Of a stretch of 64,000 nt of DNA, positions 44,534-53,032 are shown in pieces (the first letter of the stretch is position 1; every line of letters begins with the position of its first letter). The stretch comes from Bacteroidetes bacterium 43-16 (lineage in GTDB: Bacteria; Bacteroidota; Bacteroidia; Chitinophagales; Chitinophagaceae). A program made the translations under genes and the position numbers. The stretch lies in NCBI GenBank assembly GCA_001897525.1, contig MKTB01000003.1:186001-250000 (forward strand). The letters run 5' to 3'. The notes under the pieces were generated by a model. That model was not told the DNA's origin. It did not search any database and saw only the letters and a list, made by a program, of their open reading frames with translations.

Positions 44534-46210
44534 CTAAATACCATATATCATTTCGTCCAAGGAAATTTCATCCTCTAAAGAAAGCTTTTTACGGAGACGA
44601 TACCTGGCTTTACGAACAGAATCTGCAGAGATCCCGAGCATGGAAGCAGACTCTTTAATGGAGAATTTAAGTTTAATCAAAGTGATCAGCCGCACTTCGG
44701 CAGGCGTTAAATTTGGAAAGATCACATTTAATTTAGTAAAGAAGTGTTGGTGTACCTGCTCTACCAGGTAGGTAAACTCCTGCCAGCCTTCTTCGGTGAT
44801 CAAACTGGCTTGTTCAATTTTTGAGGCCAGCTCAATATCTATTTTTTGCACTTCATCTGCGGGCCTTTCTGAACTATGCCTTTCTATCTGTCCCTGTAGT
44901 TCTTCCAGCAGTTGATTTTTAGTCCTGATGTTTTCCAGGTAATTGTCCAGTTGCTTCCGGGCATTCTCCAGGTTCAATTCATAGATCTTGCGCTCTGCTT
45001 TTCTGCCCTTCCGGTGGCTATTGAATATGAGTAAGACAAAGAGTAATAAAGAGACGATGATCACGATGATCAGGTTCCTGACCAGTAATTGTCTTTGACG
45101 CTCACTGTCCACCAGTTGCATTTTAGCTTCATACATATTACTGGCGACCTTTAATTCCGTGCCCAGGAAGTTGGACATGGTCATCCGGGCCTCACTGTTC
45201 AGCTTATTGGAATAATGAATAAAAGAATCGATGCTCTTTACATATTCCGGCCAGTTGCCTTTTTGTGAGAGCCATTTAGACAATTGTTCATAATACTCCT
45301 TCTTTGCGCCATTGCTCACACAGTTGCACTGCCCGGCAATACTGTCGGCCAGCCTCAGCGAAACTCCTGCACTATCATAGTGGCCTAATTGCATATAAGA
45401 TTTCGCCTTCATGATCTGGACCGCAGTAGCACTTTCCCAACGCTTGAATTGCACACTTCCTTCATAATCCAGGCTCAGGAAGCGGAGCGCACTCTTATAA
45501 TCTCCATGTTTCAGGTAAATAGTACCGATATTGCCCAGCATACTGACCACTTCTGCGCTGTCTTTGAGCTCTTTTATAATTTCAAGTGCTTTGAAGCTGG
45601 CCTCCAGGGCTTTGGGGGTATTGCCCAGGTTAAAATATGTAAGACCTATGTTCCCCCAACAATAATATTCATCTATTCTTTCACAAAAACCAGAGGCTAC
45701 TGCCTTCTGAAGATAGTCCAAAGCCTGGTCTGCCTCCCCGTTATCTATATAGATCTGCCCCATAAAGGCATAGTAAGACCCGATGCCGGGAAACGCATGA
45801 TGCTGATCTCCCAATAATTCTTTGGTGTGTAAGATCAATTCTATGCCTTCTTTCTTTTTATTCCGGGAATAAAGCAGCTTGGCCGTTTTAAACTGGACAA
45901 AGGCCAGGGCACTATTGTATTGGCCGGATTGCAATTCATCCATCAGCCTGCCATATTCCGGCAACAAAAGTGTGTCACGGGCACTATCGGCAAGCCGGGC
46001 CTGCAAGGCTACAAAGGCAAGCGCCTGCTCGCTTAACTTGCCGCCTGGCTCATCCGCTGCTGCGGCAACAGGGGGACATAAATGGCGATTCCAATAGCGC
46101 AGCAGCGCTTCTTCTGAATTGATCTTTTCCCGGGAATAGACTTTTACAGAAGAAAGGCTGATCAATATAGCCAGCAGGCATAAATACACAGGACACGATA
46201 CTCCTTTCAT
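44534..46210 (-). CDS. Membrane-bound TPR protein with LuxR-type HTH
   Basis: 558 residues from ATG 46210; GTG 33 bases upstream would add 11 residues before the signal sequence. Signal/anchor (MKGVSCPVYLCLLAILIS), then periplasmic TPR-like repeats (about 60-330; SYYAFMGQIYIDNGEADQAL, YYCWGNIGLTYFNLGN, ALEASFKALEI). A membrane helix follows (about 372-392, IIVIIVSLLLFVLLIF), then a cytoplasmic coiled coil (about 395-440) and a C-terminal helix-turn-helix (LTPAEVRLITLIKLKFSIKE and GISADSVRKARYRLRKKL). The layout suggests a one-component regulator that senses outside and binds DNA inside. It lies next to the FISUMP gene (164 bases), a possible target. Confidence 0.85.
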   Translation of the reverse strand: MKGVSCPVYLCLLAILISLSSVKVYSREKINSEEALLRYWNRHLCPPVAAAADEPGGKLSEQALAFVALQARLADSARDTLLLPEYGRLMDELQSGQYNSALAFVQFKTAKLLYSRNKKKEGIELILHTKELLGDQHHAFPGIGSYYAFMGQIYIDNGEADQALDYLQKAVASGFCERIDEYYCWGNIGLTYFNLGNTPKALEASFKALEIIKELKDSAEVVSMLGNIGTIYLKHGDYKSALRFLSLDYEGSVQFKRWESATAVQIMKAKSYMQLGHYDSAGVSLRLADSIAGQCNCVSNGAKKEYYEQLSKWLSQKGNWPEYVKSIDSFIHYSNKLNSEARMTMSNFLGTELKVASNMYEAKMQLVDSERQRQLLVRNLIIVIIVSLLLFVLLIFNSHRKGRKAERKIYELNLENARKQLDNYLENIRTKNQLLEELQGQIERHSSERPADEVQKIDIELASKIEQASLITEEGWQEFTYLVEQVHQHFFTKLNVIFPNLTPAEVRLITLIKLKFSIKESASMLGISADSVRKARYRLRKKLSLEDEISLDEMIYGI

Positions 46211-46309
46211 GAACAAATGAAATGGTTTCAAAACTGAACACAAACTAAATGAAATTTTAATAAATGCAAGGAATAAATTCTTTGCTGCAGCTGTGGAGGA
46301 TATGTATAA

Positions 46310-46347
46310 AAAGAAAAACAGTAAGCAGGTTCATCTGCTTACTGTTT
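46310..46347 (-). terminator. Terminator of the glycine-rich protein gene
   Basis: AAACAGTAAGCAG (46316-46328) pairs with CTGCTTACTGTTT (46335-46347) with a GTTCAT loop. A T-rich tail follows on the minus strand. Confidence 0.85.
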
Positions 46348-46368
46348 GTATAAAGAAGGCTTCTGATA

Positions 46369-47502
46369 TTATCTTCTTCCGCCGCCACCGCCACCGCGGG
46401 AGCCACCACCTCCGGATCCGCCACCGAATCCACCACTACGGCTGCCACTGTTACCGCCGCCGTTAAAGCTGCGCGATGGTGCCGGTGAAGGACTGTAAGA
46501 ACGGGAAGGAGCCGGGCTGGAACGTTCAAAGCTGCGTGATGGTGCAGATTGACGCGGAGCCGACATATCTCTTGAGGGAGCTTGTCTACCCGGATCAAAA
46601 TTATTCTGACGACCAGGTTGCGGGCTTCTGTTATTATTAAAATCTCTGTTATTATTCAGGTCTCTTGTTCTGCGGGATCCTTCATTGATACGGATATCAT
46701 TGTTTCCCGGAGAGCGGTCACGCAGGTAACCATTGTTCCTCGGGGCCTGGTCTACACCATTTCTCACACCGGAACCTCTGCTGCTATTGTTATTAGGATT
46801 TACTCCCATACCTCTTCTGATATAGTTATCTCTGCCTCCGCCTGCAGCAACTCCCGGATTCTGCCTGATACCGCTTAAGCCACGCGGAGCACCTACCGTA
46901 CTACCGTAATTCCTTCTTGGTCCGTAATTGATACCTCTGCCACCATGAGCGTAGCCGTTACCATATCCCCAGCCATTCCAACCGTATCCACCGTAACCCC
47001 AGCCGCCATAGCCACCATATCCGAAGCCTCCGCCCCAGCCCATGTAAGGATTGTGCCAGTAGCTGAAGCTGTTATAGCCCCACCAGTTGCCCATTCCCCA
47101 ACCGGAATTCCAGTAAGGACTACCAAAGGAAAACCCGATGCTCATACCCCATCCCATACGGTAAGGGCTGTAGAACCAGGGATCCATGTAAACCGGCATA
47201 GCCCAGTAAGGACTATACACAGGGCTCCAGTAGTTATACCCGGCATACACATCATTAAACCTACGGAACCTGGTGGTATAAGAGTCGTCATCATAATCAA
47301 TATATCCATCACCATACTCGTCATAATAACTGTCGTTATTAGCGGAGCTGTTGCCCTGACTATAGCGTTGGTCTTGCTCGTATCTAGAACTACGGTTATC
47401 GTTGTTGCTACCCGAATTAGAATACGGGTCATCAGCATACTGAGCAAGTGCAGCAGTGCCACTCAACATTAATGCCAAACCGGTGATTAAAAACTGTTTC
47501 AT
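46369..47502 (-). CDS. Low-complexity secreted protein, Gly/Tyr/Trp-rich with Ser/Arg/Pro tail
   Basis: 377 residues. Signal peptide MKQFLITGLALMLSGTAALAQ. Three compositional zones: an Asn/Ser/Asp/Tyr-rich N region (about 22-75), a Gly/Trp/Tyr centre (about 90-205; GYGGYGGWGYGGYGWNGWGY), and an Arg/Asn/Pro/Ser tail (about 205-377) that ends in poly-Gly with a final GRR. No enzyme fold can be seen. Proteins of this kind can form flexible surface or matrix material, but this is inference. It is divergent from proS through shared promoter boxes. Some databases mislabel such proteins by their neighbour, so any prolyl-tRNA synthetase label would be wrong. Confidence 0.7.
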   Translation of the reverse strand: MKQFLITGLALMLSGTAALAQYADDPYSNSGSNNDNRSSRYEQDQRYSQGNSSANNDSYYDEYGDGYIDYDDDSYTTRFRRFNDVYAGYNYWSPVYSPYWAMPVYMDPWFYSPYRMGWGMSIGFSFGSPYWNSGWGMGNWWGYNSFSYWHNPYMGWGGGFGYGGYGGWGYGGYGWNGWGYGNGYAHGGRGINYGPRRNYGSTVGAPRGLSGIRQNPGVAAGGGRDNYIRRGMGVNPNNNSSRGSGVRNGVDQAPRNNGYLRDRSPGNNDIRINEGSRRTRDLNNNRDFNNNRSPQPGRQNNFDPGRQAPSRDMSAPRQSAPSRSFERSSPAPSRSYSPSPAPSRSFNGGGNSGSRSGGFGGGSGGGGSRGGGGGGRR

Positions 47503-47601
47503 AATAAATAAACTCTTTTATGGGTGATGCTTTACAGCATTTTTGCGGCCTGATGGCTATTCTTAACTTTTATACTAAAAACAGCTCACCAAGATGCCAT
47601 T

Positions 47602-47618
47602 CAAAAATACTACTTTTG
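47602..47618. promoter_or_regulatory. Back-to-back -7 boxes for proS and the glycine-rich gene
   Basis: The 17-bp near-palindrome CAAAAATACTACTTTTG contains TATTTTTG on the minus strand (47602-47609) and TACTTTTG on the plus strand (47611-47618). Both fit TAnnTTTG exactly. The implied transcripts run outward to 47502 and 47675. No matching TTTG -33 elements were seen. Confidence 0.45.
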
Positions 47619-47674
47619 CGCTTAATTATATAATATAAACTTAGACTTTAACTAATCATAAAAGGTTTAACGCA

Positions 47675-49153
47675 ATGAGTAAAGAAATTACAGCAAGGGC
47701 GGTCGATTATTCACAATGGTATAATGATTTGATTATCAAAGGAGAATTAGCAGATTATTCTGCTGTCCGCGGATGTATGGTCATCAAGCCTTATGGATTT
47801 GGCCTATGGGAGAACATGCGCGATGTTCTGGACAAGATGTTTAAAGATACCGGGCACGTAAATGCTTATTTCCCCTTATTTGTACCCAAAAGCTTGTTTG
47901 AAGCAGAGGAAAAAAATGCAGAAGGCTTTGCCAAAGAATGTGCTGTAGTTACCCATTACCGTTTGAAGAATGACCCGGACAACCCGGGCAAACTGATCGT
48001 CGATCCGGAAGCTAAACTGGAAGAAGAACTGGTCGTACGCCCTACTTCTGAGGCGATCATCTGGAATACTTATAAAAACTGGATACAGTCTTACCGCGAC
48101 TTACCGATACTGATCAATCAATGGGCCAATGTAGTGCGCTGGGAAATGCGTACGCGCCTGTTTTTACGCACTGCAGAGTTCCTGTGGCAGGAAGGGCATA
48201 CCGCTCATGCCACACAGGAGGAAGCGGTAGAAGAAACGGTGAAAATGCTGCATGTGTATGCTGATTTTGTAGAGAATTATATGGCTTTACCGGTTATCAA
48301 AGGCGTTAAATCAGCCAATGAGCGTTTTGCAGGTGCTGTAGATACTTATTGTATCGAAGCTATGATGCAGGATGGTAAAGCGCTGCAGGCCGGGACCTCT
48401 CACTTTTTAGGTCAGAACTTTGCCAAAGCTTTTGATGTACGCTTTAGCGATAAAGACAATAACTACGATTATGTATGGGCTACATCCTGGGGGGTATCTA
48501 CCCGCCTCATCGGGGCGCTGGTAATGGCACACAGTGATGATGAGGGCCTGATCTTACCGCCACGTATTGCTCCTTTGCAGGTGGTGATCGTTCCTATCTA
48601 CAAAGGTGAGGAGCAGAAAGCCATGATCGATGAGAAAGTAGCTGCTGTAGTTGCTGAATTGAAGGCGAAAGGCATCCGTGTAAAATATGATGATACTGAT
48701 AATGCACGTCCGGGCTGGAAGTTTGCGGAATGGGAGAAGAAAGGCGTACCGGTACGACTGACCTTTGGTGCACGCGATATCGTAAACGGTATTGTAGAAA
48801 TCGCCCGCAGGGATACTTCAGAAAAGCAAAACCATAATCTTGAGGGCCTGGTAGGTACTATTGAGCAGTTGCTGGAAGATATTCAGCAAAATATGTTCAA
48901 CAAGGCCAAAACGTTCCGCGATGAGAACATCCGCAGCGTAGATAGCTGGGACGAGTTCATGAAAACTCTGGAAGAGCAGTCCGGCTTTATTTCAGCGCAC
49001 TGGGATGGTACTCCGGAAACTGAAGAAAAAATTAAAGAATTATCAAAAGCTACGATCCGTTGTATTCCCCTGGACAATCCGCAGGAGGAAGGTAAATGTA
49101 TCCTTACCGGTAACCCGAGCAAGGAAAGAGTATTGTTTGCCAGATCTTATTAA
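47675..49153 (+). CDS. proS: Proline--tRNA ligase
   Basis: 492 residues, the short (archaeal/eukaryotic-like) form of ProS without an editing domain insert. Class II motifs are clear: [17 protein letters not shown] for motif 2 entry, [33 protein letters not shown], and [23 protein letters not shown] for motif 3. The anticodon-binding domain (about 300-400) and a C-terminal zinc-like region ending [14 protein letters not shown] follow. The enzyme attaches proline to tRNA-Pro. It has its own promoter and terminator, so it is probably monocistronic. Confidence 0.96.
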   Translation: MSKEITARAVDYSQWYNDLIIKGELADYSAVRGCMVIKPYGFGLWENMRDVLDKMFKDTGHVNAYFPLFVPKSLFEAEEKNAEGFAKECAVVTHYRLKNDPDNPGKLIVDPEAKLEEELVVRPTSEAIIWNTYKNWIQSYRDLPILINQWANVVRWEMRTRLFLRTAEFLWQEGHTAHATQEEAVEETVKMLHVYADFVENYMALPVIKGVKSANERFAGAVDTYCIEAMMQDGKALQAGTSHFLGQNFAKAFDVRFSDKDNNYDYVWATSWGVSTRLIGALVMAHSDDEGLILPPRIAPLQVVIVPIYKGEEQKAMIDEKVAAVVAELKAKGIRVKYDDTDNARPGWKFAEWEKKGVPVRLTFGARDIVNGIVEIARRDTSEKQNHNLEGLVGTIEQLLEDIQQNMFNKAKTFRDENIRSVDSWDEFMKTLEEQSGFISAHWDGTPETEEKIKELSKATIRCIPLDNPQEEGKCILTGNPSKERVLFARSY

Positions 49154-49170
49154 TCATTATTTTTCCAGTC

Positions 49171-49206
49171 AAAAGCTTGCATTTTTTTAAAGTGCAAGCT
49201 TTTGTT
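49171..49206 (+). terminator. proS terminator
   Basis: AAAAGCTTGCA (49171-49181) pairs with TGCAAGCTTTT (49193-49203) around an 11-base loop, followed by GTTTTT. Confidence 0.82.
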
Positions 49207-49318
49207 TTTAGGATTTCCGGCAATAAAATGTAATCTTTGAAATACATTCAAATACGCAGGCACCGGAGCTTATTCATACCGGATATTTATTCATCTTATT
49301 AACCCGACATTACAAAAA

Positions 49319-50299
49319 ATGAAACTTAAATATATACTTTGTTTAGCACTGGGCTGTAGCCTGAACCAGCAGATCAATGCCCAGATCCAGGTAGGCTCTG
49401 CTACCCAGGCCAAAGGGCCGGGAAAAATAAGCGCAGAAGAGATGACTAAATTCAAACAGTCTACCACTTACTTTGTCTTACAGGAAAAAGATTATGCGCA
49501 AGAAGACCTGTTCCGGGAGGCGATTGCCAAAGTATGGACGATCACTCCTTTTAAGATCATCAAGCCGCAAGAGATGAGCAATTTGGATGAAAACAAATCC
49601 AGCTTTTTCTTTTTCGGAGGTTTTGTAACGGTACGCCAGGGAAGGAGTACGGTGACTTATCACCCTCATTTATCTTATGACCTGTTTATGTTTGCTACCA
49701 ATAAAAAAGGGAAAGCAGAGCAAAATATGCTGGGTAAAATATTACTGCACCTGGATGGTGAATCATATAGATATGTGGCCCGTTATGCCAATGGCAATAA
49801 TAAACATTTCAGTGAAAAAGTGATCCCTTTCCTGTACCGGGAGGCTGAAATGCAAAACTGGACCCCGCAGATGCTGAGCGGCTATTTAAAGGTCATTAAT
49901 GATGGATTAAGCTCAGGCACCTTAAGGTCTGTATTTGAAGAATATACCGACCAGGAGGGCATCAAGGCTTTACAAAACCAGACTTTATATATCCCCAACT
50001 ATGTGAATACAAAGTTCAATATGTTTACAGGGGCTGAAAAAGAAACGGAAGTGGAAGAAGGTGAAGAGCAATCGGCCTACACATTCAGCAATAAATACCT
50101 GGATGCGAAAGATATTGCACAAACGGCAGGCGGCCAAAACAAAGCTTATGCTTACCTCTCCTATATTAAGAGTAGTACAGACAAATTTGTCAGTGTATTT
50201 GACGGCCAGAGCGGTAAGCTTTTATACACGGCTTACACGCCTGTCTCTTATAATTTCAAATCAAAAGATTTAAAGCGCATTGCCGCTAAAGTTAAGTAA
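49319..50299 (+). CDS. Secreted protein of unknown function
   Basis: 326 residues with a signal peptide (MKLKYILCLALGCSLNQQINAQ). The mature part begins IQVGSATQAKGPGKIS, contains a Phe-rich SSFFFFGGFVT strand and several mixed alpha/beta stretches (TTYFVLQEKDYAQEDLFREA, YAYLSYIKSSTDKFVSVFDG). I do not recognise the family; no catalytic motif or repeat is evident. It precedes the SDR gene by 24 bases on the same strand, so they are probably co-transcribed, and the SDR gene ends at a terminator. Confidence 0.72.
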   Translation: MKLKYILCLALGCSLNQQINAQIQVGSATQAKGPGKISAEEMTKFKQSTTYFVLQEKDYAQEDLFREAIAKVWTITPFKIIKPQEMSNLDENKSSFFFFGGFVTVRQGRSTVTYHPHLSYDLFMFATNKKGKAEQNMLGKILLHLDGESYRYVARYANGNNKHFSEKVIPFLYREAEMQNWTPQMLSGYLKVINDGLSSGTLRSVFEEYTDQEGIKALQNQTLYIPNYVNTKFNMFTGAEKETEVEEGEEQSAYTFSNKYLDAKDIAQTAGGQNKAYAYLSYIKSSTDKFVSVFDGQSGKLLYTAYTPVSYNFKSKDLKRIAAKVK

Positions 50300-50323
50300 T
50301 CAATTTTTAAAATAGTCACATTC

Positions 50324-51031
50324 ATGAGCAGGAAGACAGCCATCATTACCGGGGCCACCAAAGGTATCGGCAAGGCCATTGCGGCCAGGTTTTTACAGGA
50401 AGGATTTGATATAGGGATCTGCGCACGCAACGAGGCTGATCTGAGCGGGTTTAAGCTGTTGTATGAAAAGCAGTTTCCGGGTCAAAAGATCGTAAGCAGG
50501 AAAGCAGACCTCGAACAGCGCAGGGATGCGGAACAATTTGGACAGGATATGCTGGCCGAATTCGGGCATATTGATATACTGGTGAACAATGCCGGTGTTT
50601 TCTTACCGGGTACGGTGCTTGAAGAGGAATTTGAACAGCTGGACCGGCAGATCAATACCAATCTTTACAGTGCTTATATATTGAGCCAGCTCATTGGCAA
50701 GCATATGTGCGGACAGGCTTCGGGCCATATCATCAATATCTGTTCTATTGCAGGCCTGCAGGCTTATGGGGGTGGCAGTAGTTACAGCATCAGTAAGTAT
50801 GCTATGCTGGGTATGTCAGACAATTTCAGGGAGGCGCTAAAGCCTTATAAGATAAAAGTAACTGCGGTATGCCCCGGCCCTACGATGAGCGCCAGCTGGG
50901 AAGGCTCGGGCGTGCCGGAGGAAAAGCTTATCCCTGCCGAAGATATCGCTACAATGGTGTTCGCCTGCACACAGACCAGTTTCAATACTTGTGTGGACCG
51001 ACTGGTTGTGGATACTACTGCCGACCTGTAG
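50324..51031 (+). CDS. Short-chain dehydrogenase/reductase
   Basis: 235 residues of a classical SDR. The cofactor loop is TGATKGIG at 9-16, the structural NNAG at 88-91, the catalytic Ser141 and YSISK with Tyr154 and Lys158. Arg35 after the second strand (CARNEADL) suggests NADP preference. The tail PGPTMSASW follows the usual PG motif. Substrate unknown. It follows an unknown secreted-protein gene on the same strand. Confidence 0.92.
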   Translation: MSRKTAIITGATKGIGKAIAARFLQEGFDIGICARNEADLSGFKLLYEKQFPGQKIVSRKADLEQRRDAEQFGQDMLAEFGHIDILVNNAGVFLPGTVLEEEFEQLDRQINTNLYSAYILSQLIGKHMCGQASGHIINICSIAGLQAYGGGSSYSISKYAMLGMSDNFREALKPYKIKVTAVCPGPTMSASWEGSGVPEEKLIPAEDIATMVFACTQTSFNTCVDRLVVDTTADL

Positions 51032-51091
51032 CTCAATCAATTTATAAAGGAGGAATCATTTTTAAAGTTCCGGCCAGAATACCTCATACAA

Positions 51092-51120
51092 AAAAAGACC
51101 ACCGTATTGGTGGTCTTTTT
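51092..51120. terminator. Bidirectional terminator between the SDR gene and gldJ
   Basis: AAAAAGACCACC (51092-51103) pairs with GGTGGTCTTTTT (51109-51120), with T-runs on both strands. Confidence 0.88.
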
Positions 51121-51141
51121 TATGGTATCTTAAGATAATAA

Positions 51142-52656
51142 TTATCTGCGTTGTTTGCTGGCTTTAAATTGGTTACCAGCCTGAGAATCTAAAATTGTGC
51201 TACCTAAACGGTCCATTACACAACGGAAACCGGTAGTAGAAGAAGGTTGATTCGCTTGTTGGAAACGACGTGTACCAGGGCTTAACCAGTAAGCGTTGTC
51301 ATCCCATGAGCCACCTTTGATCACACGGCTATCATTATTTACCAGGCTTTGTTTGCCATAGTCAAAACGATATTTTCCGCCTTCTTCCAGGTAATCTTTG
51401 TTATCTGCTTTTTTGTAGTCTCTTGCATATTTACCTACCAGATCAGTAGAATCGATGTCTACCCAGATTTCGCGACCTAAGCTATCTTTTTCTGCTACAG
51501 TGTAGTCATCTTCAATAACTCTTTTCTTGAAATCAGGACCGCCTACGATCGGGTTGTGTGCATTGAAATCTTGTGTTGCAGTAGGACGATAAGTATCCAG
51601 GCACCACTCGTTTACATTACCTGCCATGTTATATAAACCATAAGCATTCGGTAAATAAGTATGAACCGGAGCCGGACCATCTGCATTATCATTCAAACCA
51701 CCGGCTACACCCATCATGTCACCAGATTTACGTTTGAAGTTAGCCAGGATTTCTCCTTTCTGAGCATTTTTTTGTTGCGATCTTACAGAACGGATATCAC
51801 CCCAGGTATAAGCCTGACGCTTAGTAACTGCTTCTTCACCACGGCTACGTTTAGTACGAGGATTAGGGTTGTTACCGATACCGCCTATTGCAGCATATTC
51901 CCATTCTGCTTCTGTTGGCAGGCGATAGTTAGGTAATAACATACCATCTGCATAGTTAGTTTGACGTGTTTTAGAACCATTAGGATCCAGATCTCTCATT
52001 GGTCTGCCTACTGTACCTAAATATTGTCCGTTAATGTAAGTCTGTGTGGTAAACACATCTTCATTCACCTGGTTAGGGTTTTTCTTTAACAGACCGCGTT
52101 TGATCAGGATCATTTCATTAACGCGATCAGAACGCCAGTGTGCATAATCACTGGCTTGTTGCCAGCTTACACCTACTACAGGATACTGATCGTAAGAAGC
52201 GTGATTGAAATAATATTTCACATACGGCTCGTTATAAGACAGAGCAGAACGCCAAACAGTCTCGTCAGGTTTAGCTGCATCAACTACGTTAGGATAATCT
52301 GCACCAAATGCCCTGTTTAACCAATATATGTATTCACGGTAGTGAACGTTCGCGATTTCAGTCTCATCCATGTAGAAAGATGACACCGTAACACGACGAG
52401 GCGTATTATTATTTTGGTAATATAGATCCTCATCAGTCTGTCCCATTACAAAGGTACCCCCTTCGACAAAAACCAAACCAGGACCCGTTTGCATGCCCTT
52501 ATAGTTTTGCGCTGCTGTAAAACCACCGAGCCTGGAATCGTTATAATTCCAGCCTGTTTTACTTGAAGTACCTCTTCCTTTATTAGAAGAACATGATGTC
52601 AATACTGTAGCGAAACCTACACCTAGCAAACTAAAACCTAATAGTGCTCTTTTCAT
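51142..52656 (-). CDS. gldJ: Gliding motility lipoprotein GldJ
   Basis: 504 residues. Lipoprotein signal ends VLTSC with Cys22. The mature part is an SUMF1/formylglycine-generating-enzyme-like fold (FVEGGTFVMGQTDED, SFYMDETEIANVHYREY, YPVVGVSWQQASDYAHW, YRLPTEAEWEYAA, NMAGNVNEWCLDT and the C-terminal KGGSWDDNAYWLS). The opening GWNYNDSRLGGF and the single-gene location match GldJ rather than GldK, which normally heads gldKLMN. GldJ is a T9SS/gliding component needed for secretion and motility; it is not expected to be a functional sulfatase activator. A promoter lies at 52714-52745. Confidence 0.88.
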   Translation of the reverse strand: MKRALLGFSLLGVGFATVLTSCSSNKGRGTSSKTGWNYNDSRLGGFTAAQNYKGMQTGPGLVFVEGGTFVMGQTDEDLYYQNNNTPRRVTVSSFYMDETEIANVHYREYIYWLNRAFGADYPNVVDAAKPDETVWRSALSYNEPYVKYYFNHASYDQYPVVGVSWQQASDYAHWRSDRVNEMILIKRGLLKKNPNQVNEDVFTTQTYINGQYLGTVGRPMRDLDPNGSKTRQTNYADGMLLPNYRLPTEAEWEYAAIGGIGNNPNPRTKRSRGEEAVTKRQAYTWGDIRSVRSQQKNAQKGEILANFKRKSGDMMGVAGGLNDNADGPAPVHTYLPNAYGLYNMAGNVNEWCLDTYRPTATQDFNAHNPIVGGPDFKKRVIEDDYTVAEKDSLGREIWVDIDSTDLVGKYARDYKKADNKDYLEEGGKYRFDYGKQSLVNNDSRVIKGGSWDDNAYWLSPGTRRFQQANQPSSTTGFRCVMDRLGSTILDSQAGNQFKASKQRR

Positions 52657-52713
52657 CTGTTATTAATGTTGTTTATTTTTTTTGTTTCGAAATAAAAAAA
52701 TCGAAAAGCGATA

Positions 52714-52745
52714 CAATAATAGAACAATCTTTTTAGAAATGCAAA
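52714..52745 (-). promoter_or_regulatory. gldJ promoter (TTTG-N20-TATTATTG)
   Basis: On the minus strand TTTG (52742-52745) and TATTATTG (52714-52721) are exactly 20 bases apart. The -7 box has one mismatch to TAnnTTTG. The gldJ ATG is about 58 bases downstream. Confidence 0.5.
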
Positions 52746-52853
52746 GTGTTTGCTAATTTTTTCTAAAAAAAATTAAAAACGTGCTTTTGTGCTGCATGAA
52801 TATCAAAATAATTATTGGTACCAACAAATTCGTTATAAAATAAAAACAGCTAA

Positions 52854-52876
52854 AAGTATTTGATTTACAAATACTT
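52854..52876. repeat. 9-bp perfect inverted repeat upstream of gldJ
   Basis: AAGTATTTG (52854-52862) and CAAATACTT (52868-52876) with an ATTTA spacer. It lies about 110 bases upstream of the gldJ promoter. Apart from this, the promoter and the terminator at 52972-53003, the interval 52657-53032 is A/T-rich with no gene seen. Confidence 0.6.
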
Positions 52877-52971
52877 ATGCCGATTTATTGACTTAATTAA
52901 TGCTTAGTAACGGGTTTTATAGGTGGATAAAGATATAACTTTTCAGGAATAAATCATACTGATCTGTTAAA

Positions 52972-53003
52972 AAAGAAATAGGACAAATTTTACTTTGTCC
53001 TAT
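52972..53003 (-). terminator. Terminator of the DUF6600 gene
   Basis: ATAGGACAAA (52978-52987) pairs with TTTGTCCTAT (52994-53003). On the minus strand the tail is TTCTTTTTTAAC. Confidence 0.82.
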
Positions 53004-53032
53004 CTGCTTTTTTCACATTTCACACACATAAA

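Noticed and set aside
46945-47472. Plus-strand open frame of 175 codons opposite the glycine-rich gene
   Set aside because: Valine/isoleucine/threonine-rich translation is what the opposite strand of Gly/Tyr/Asp codons gives; not a gene.
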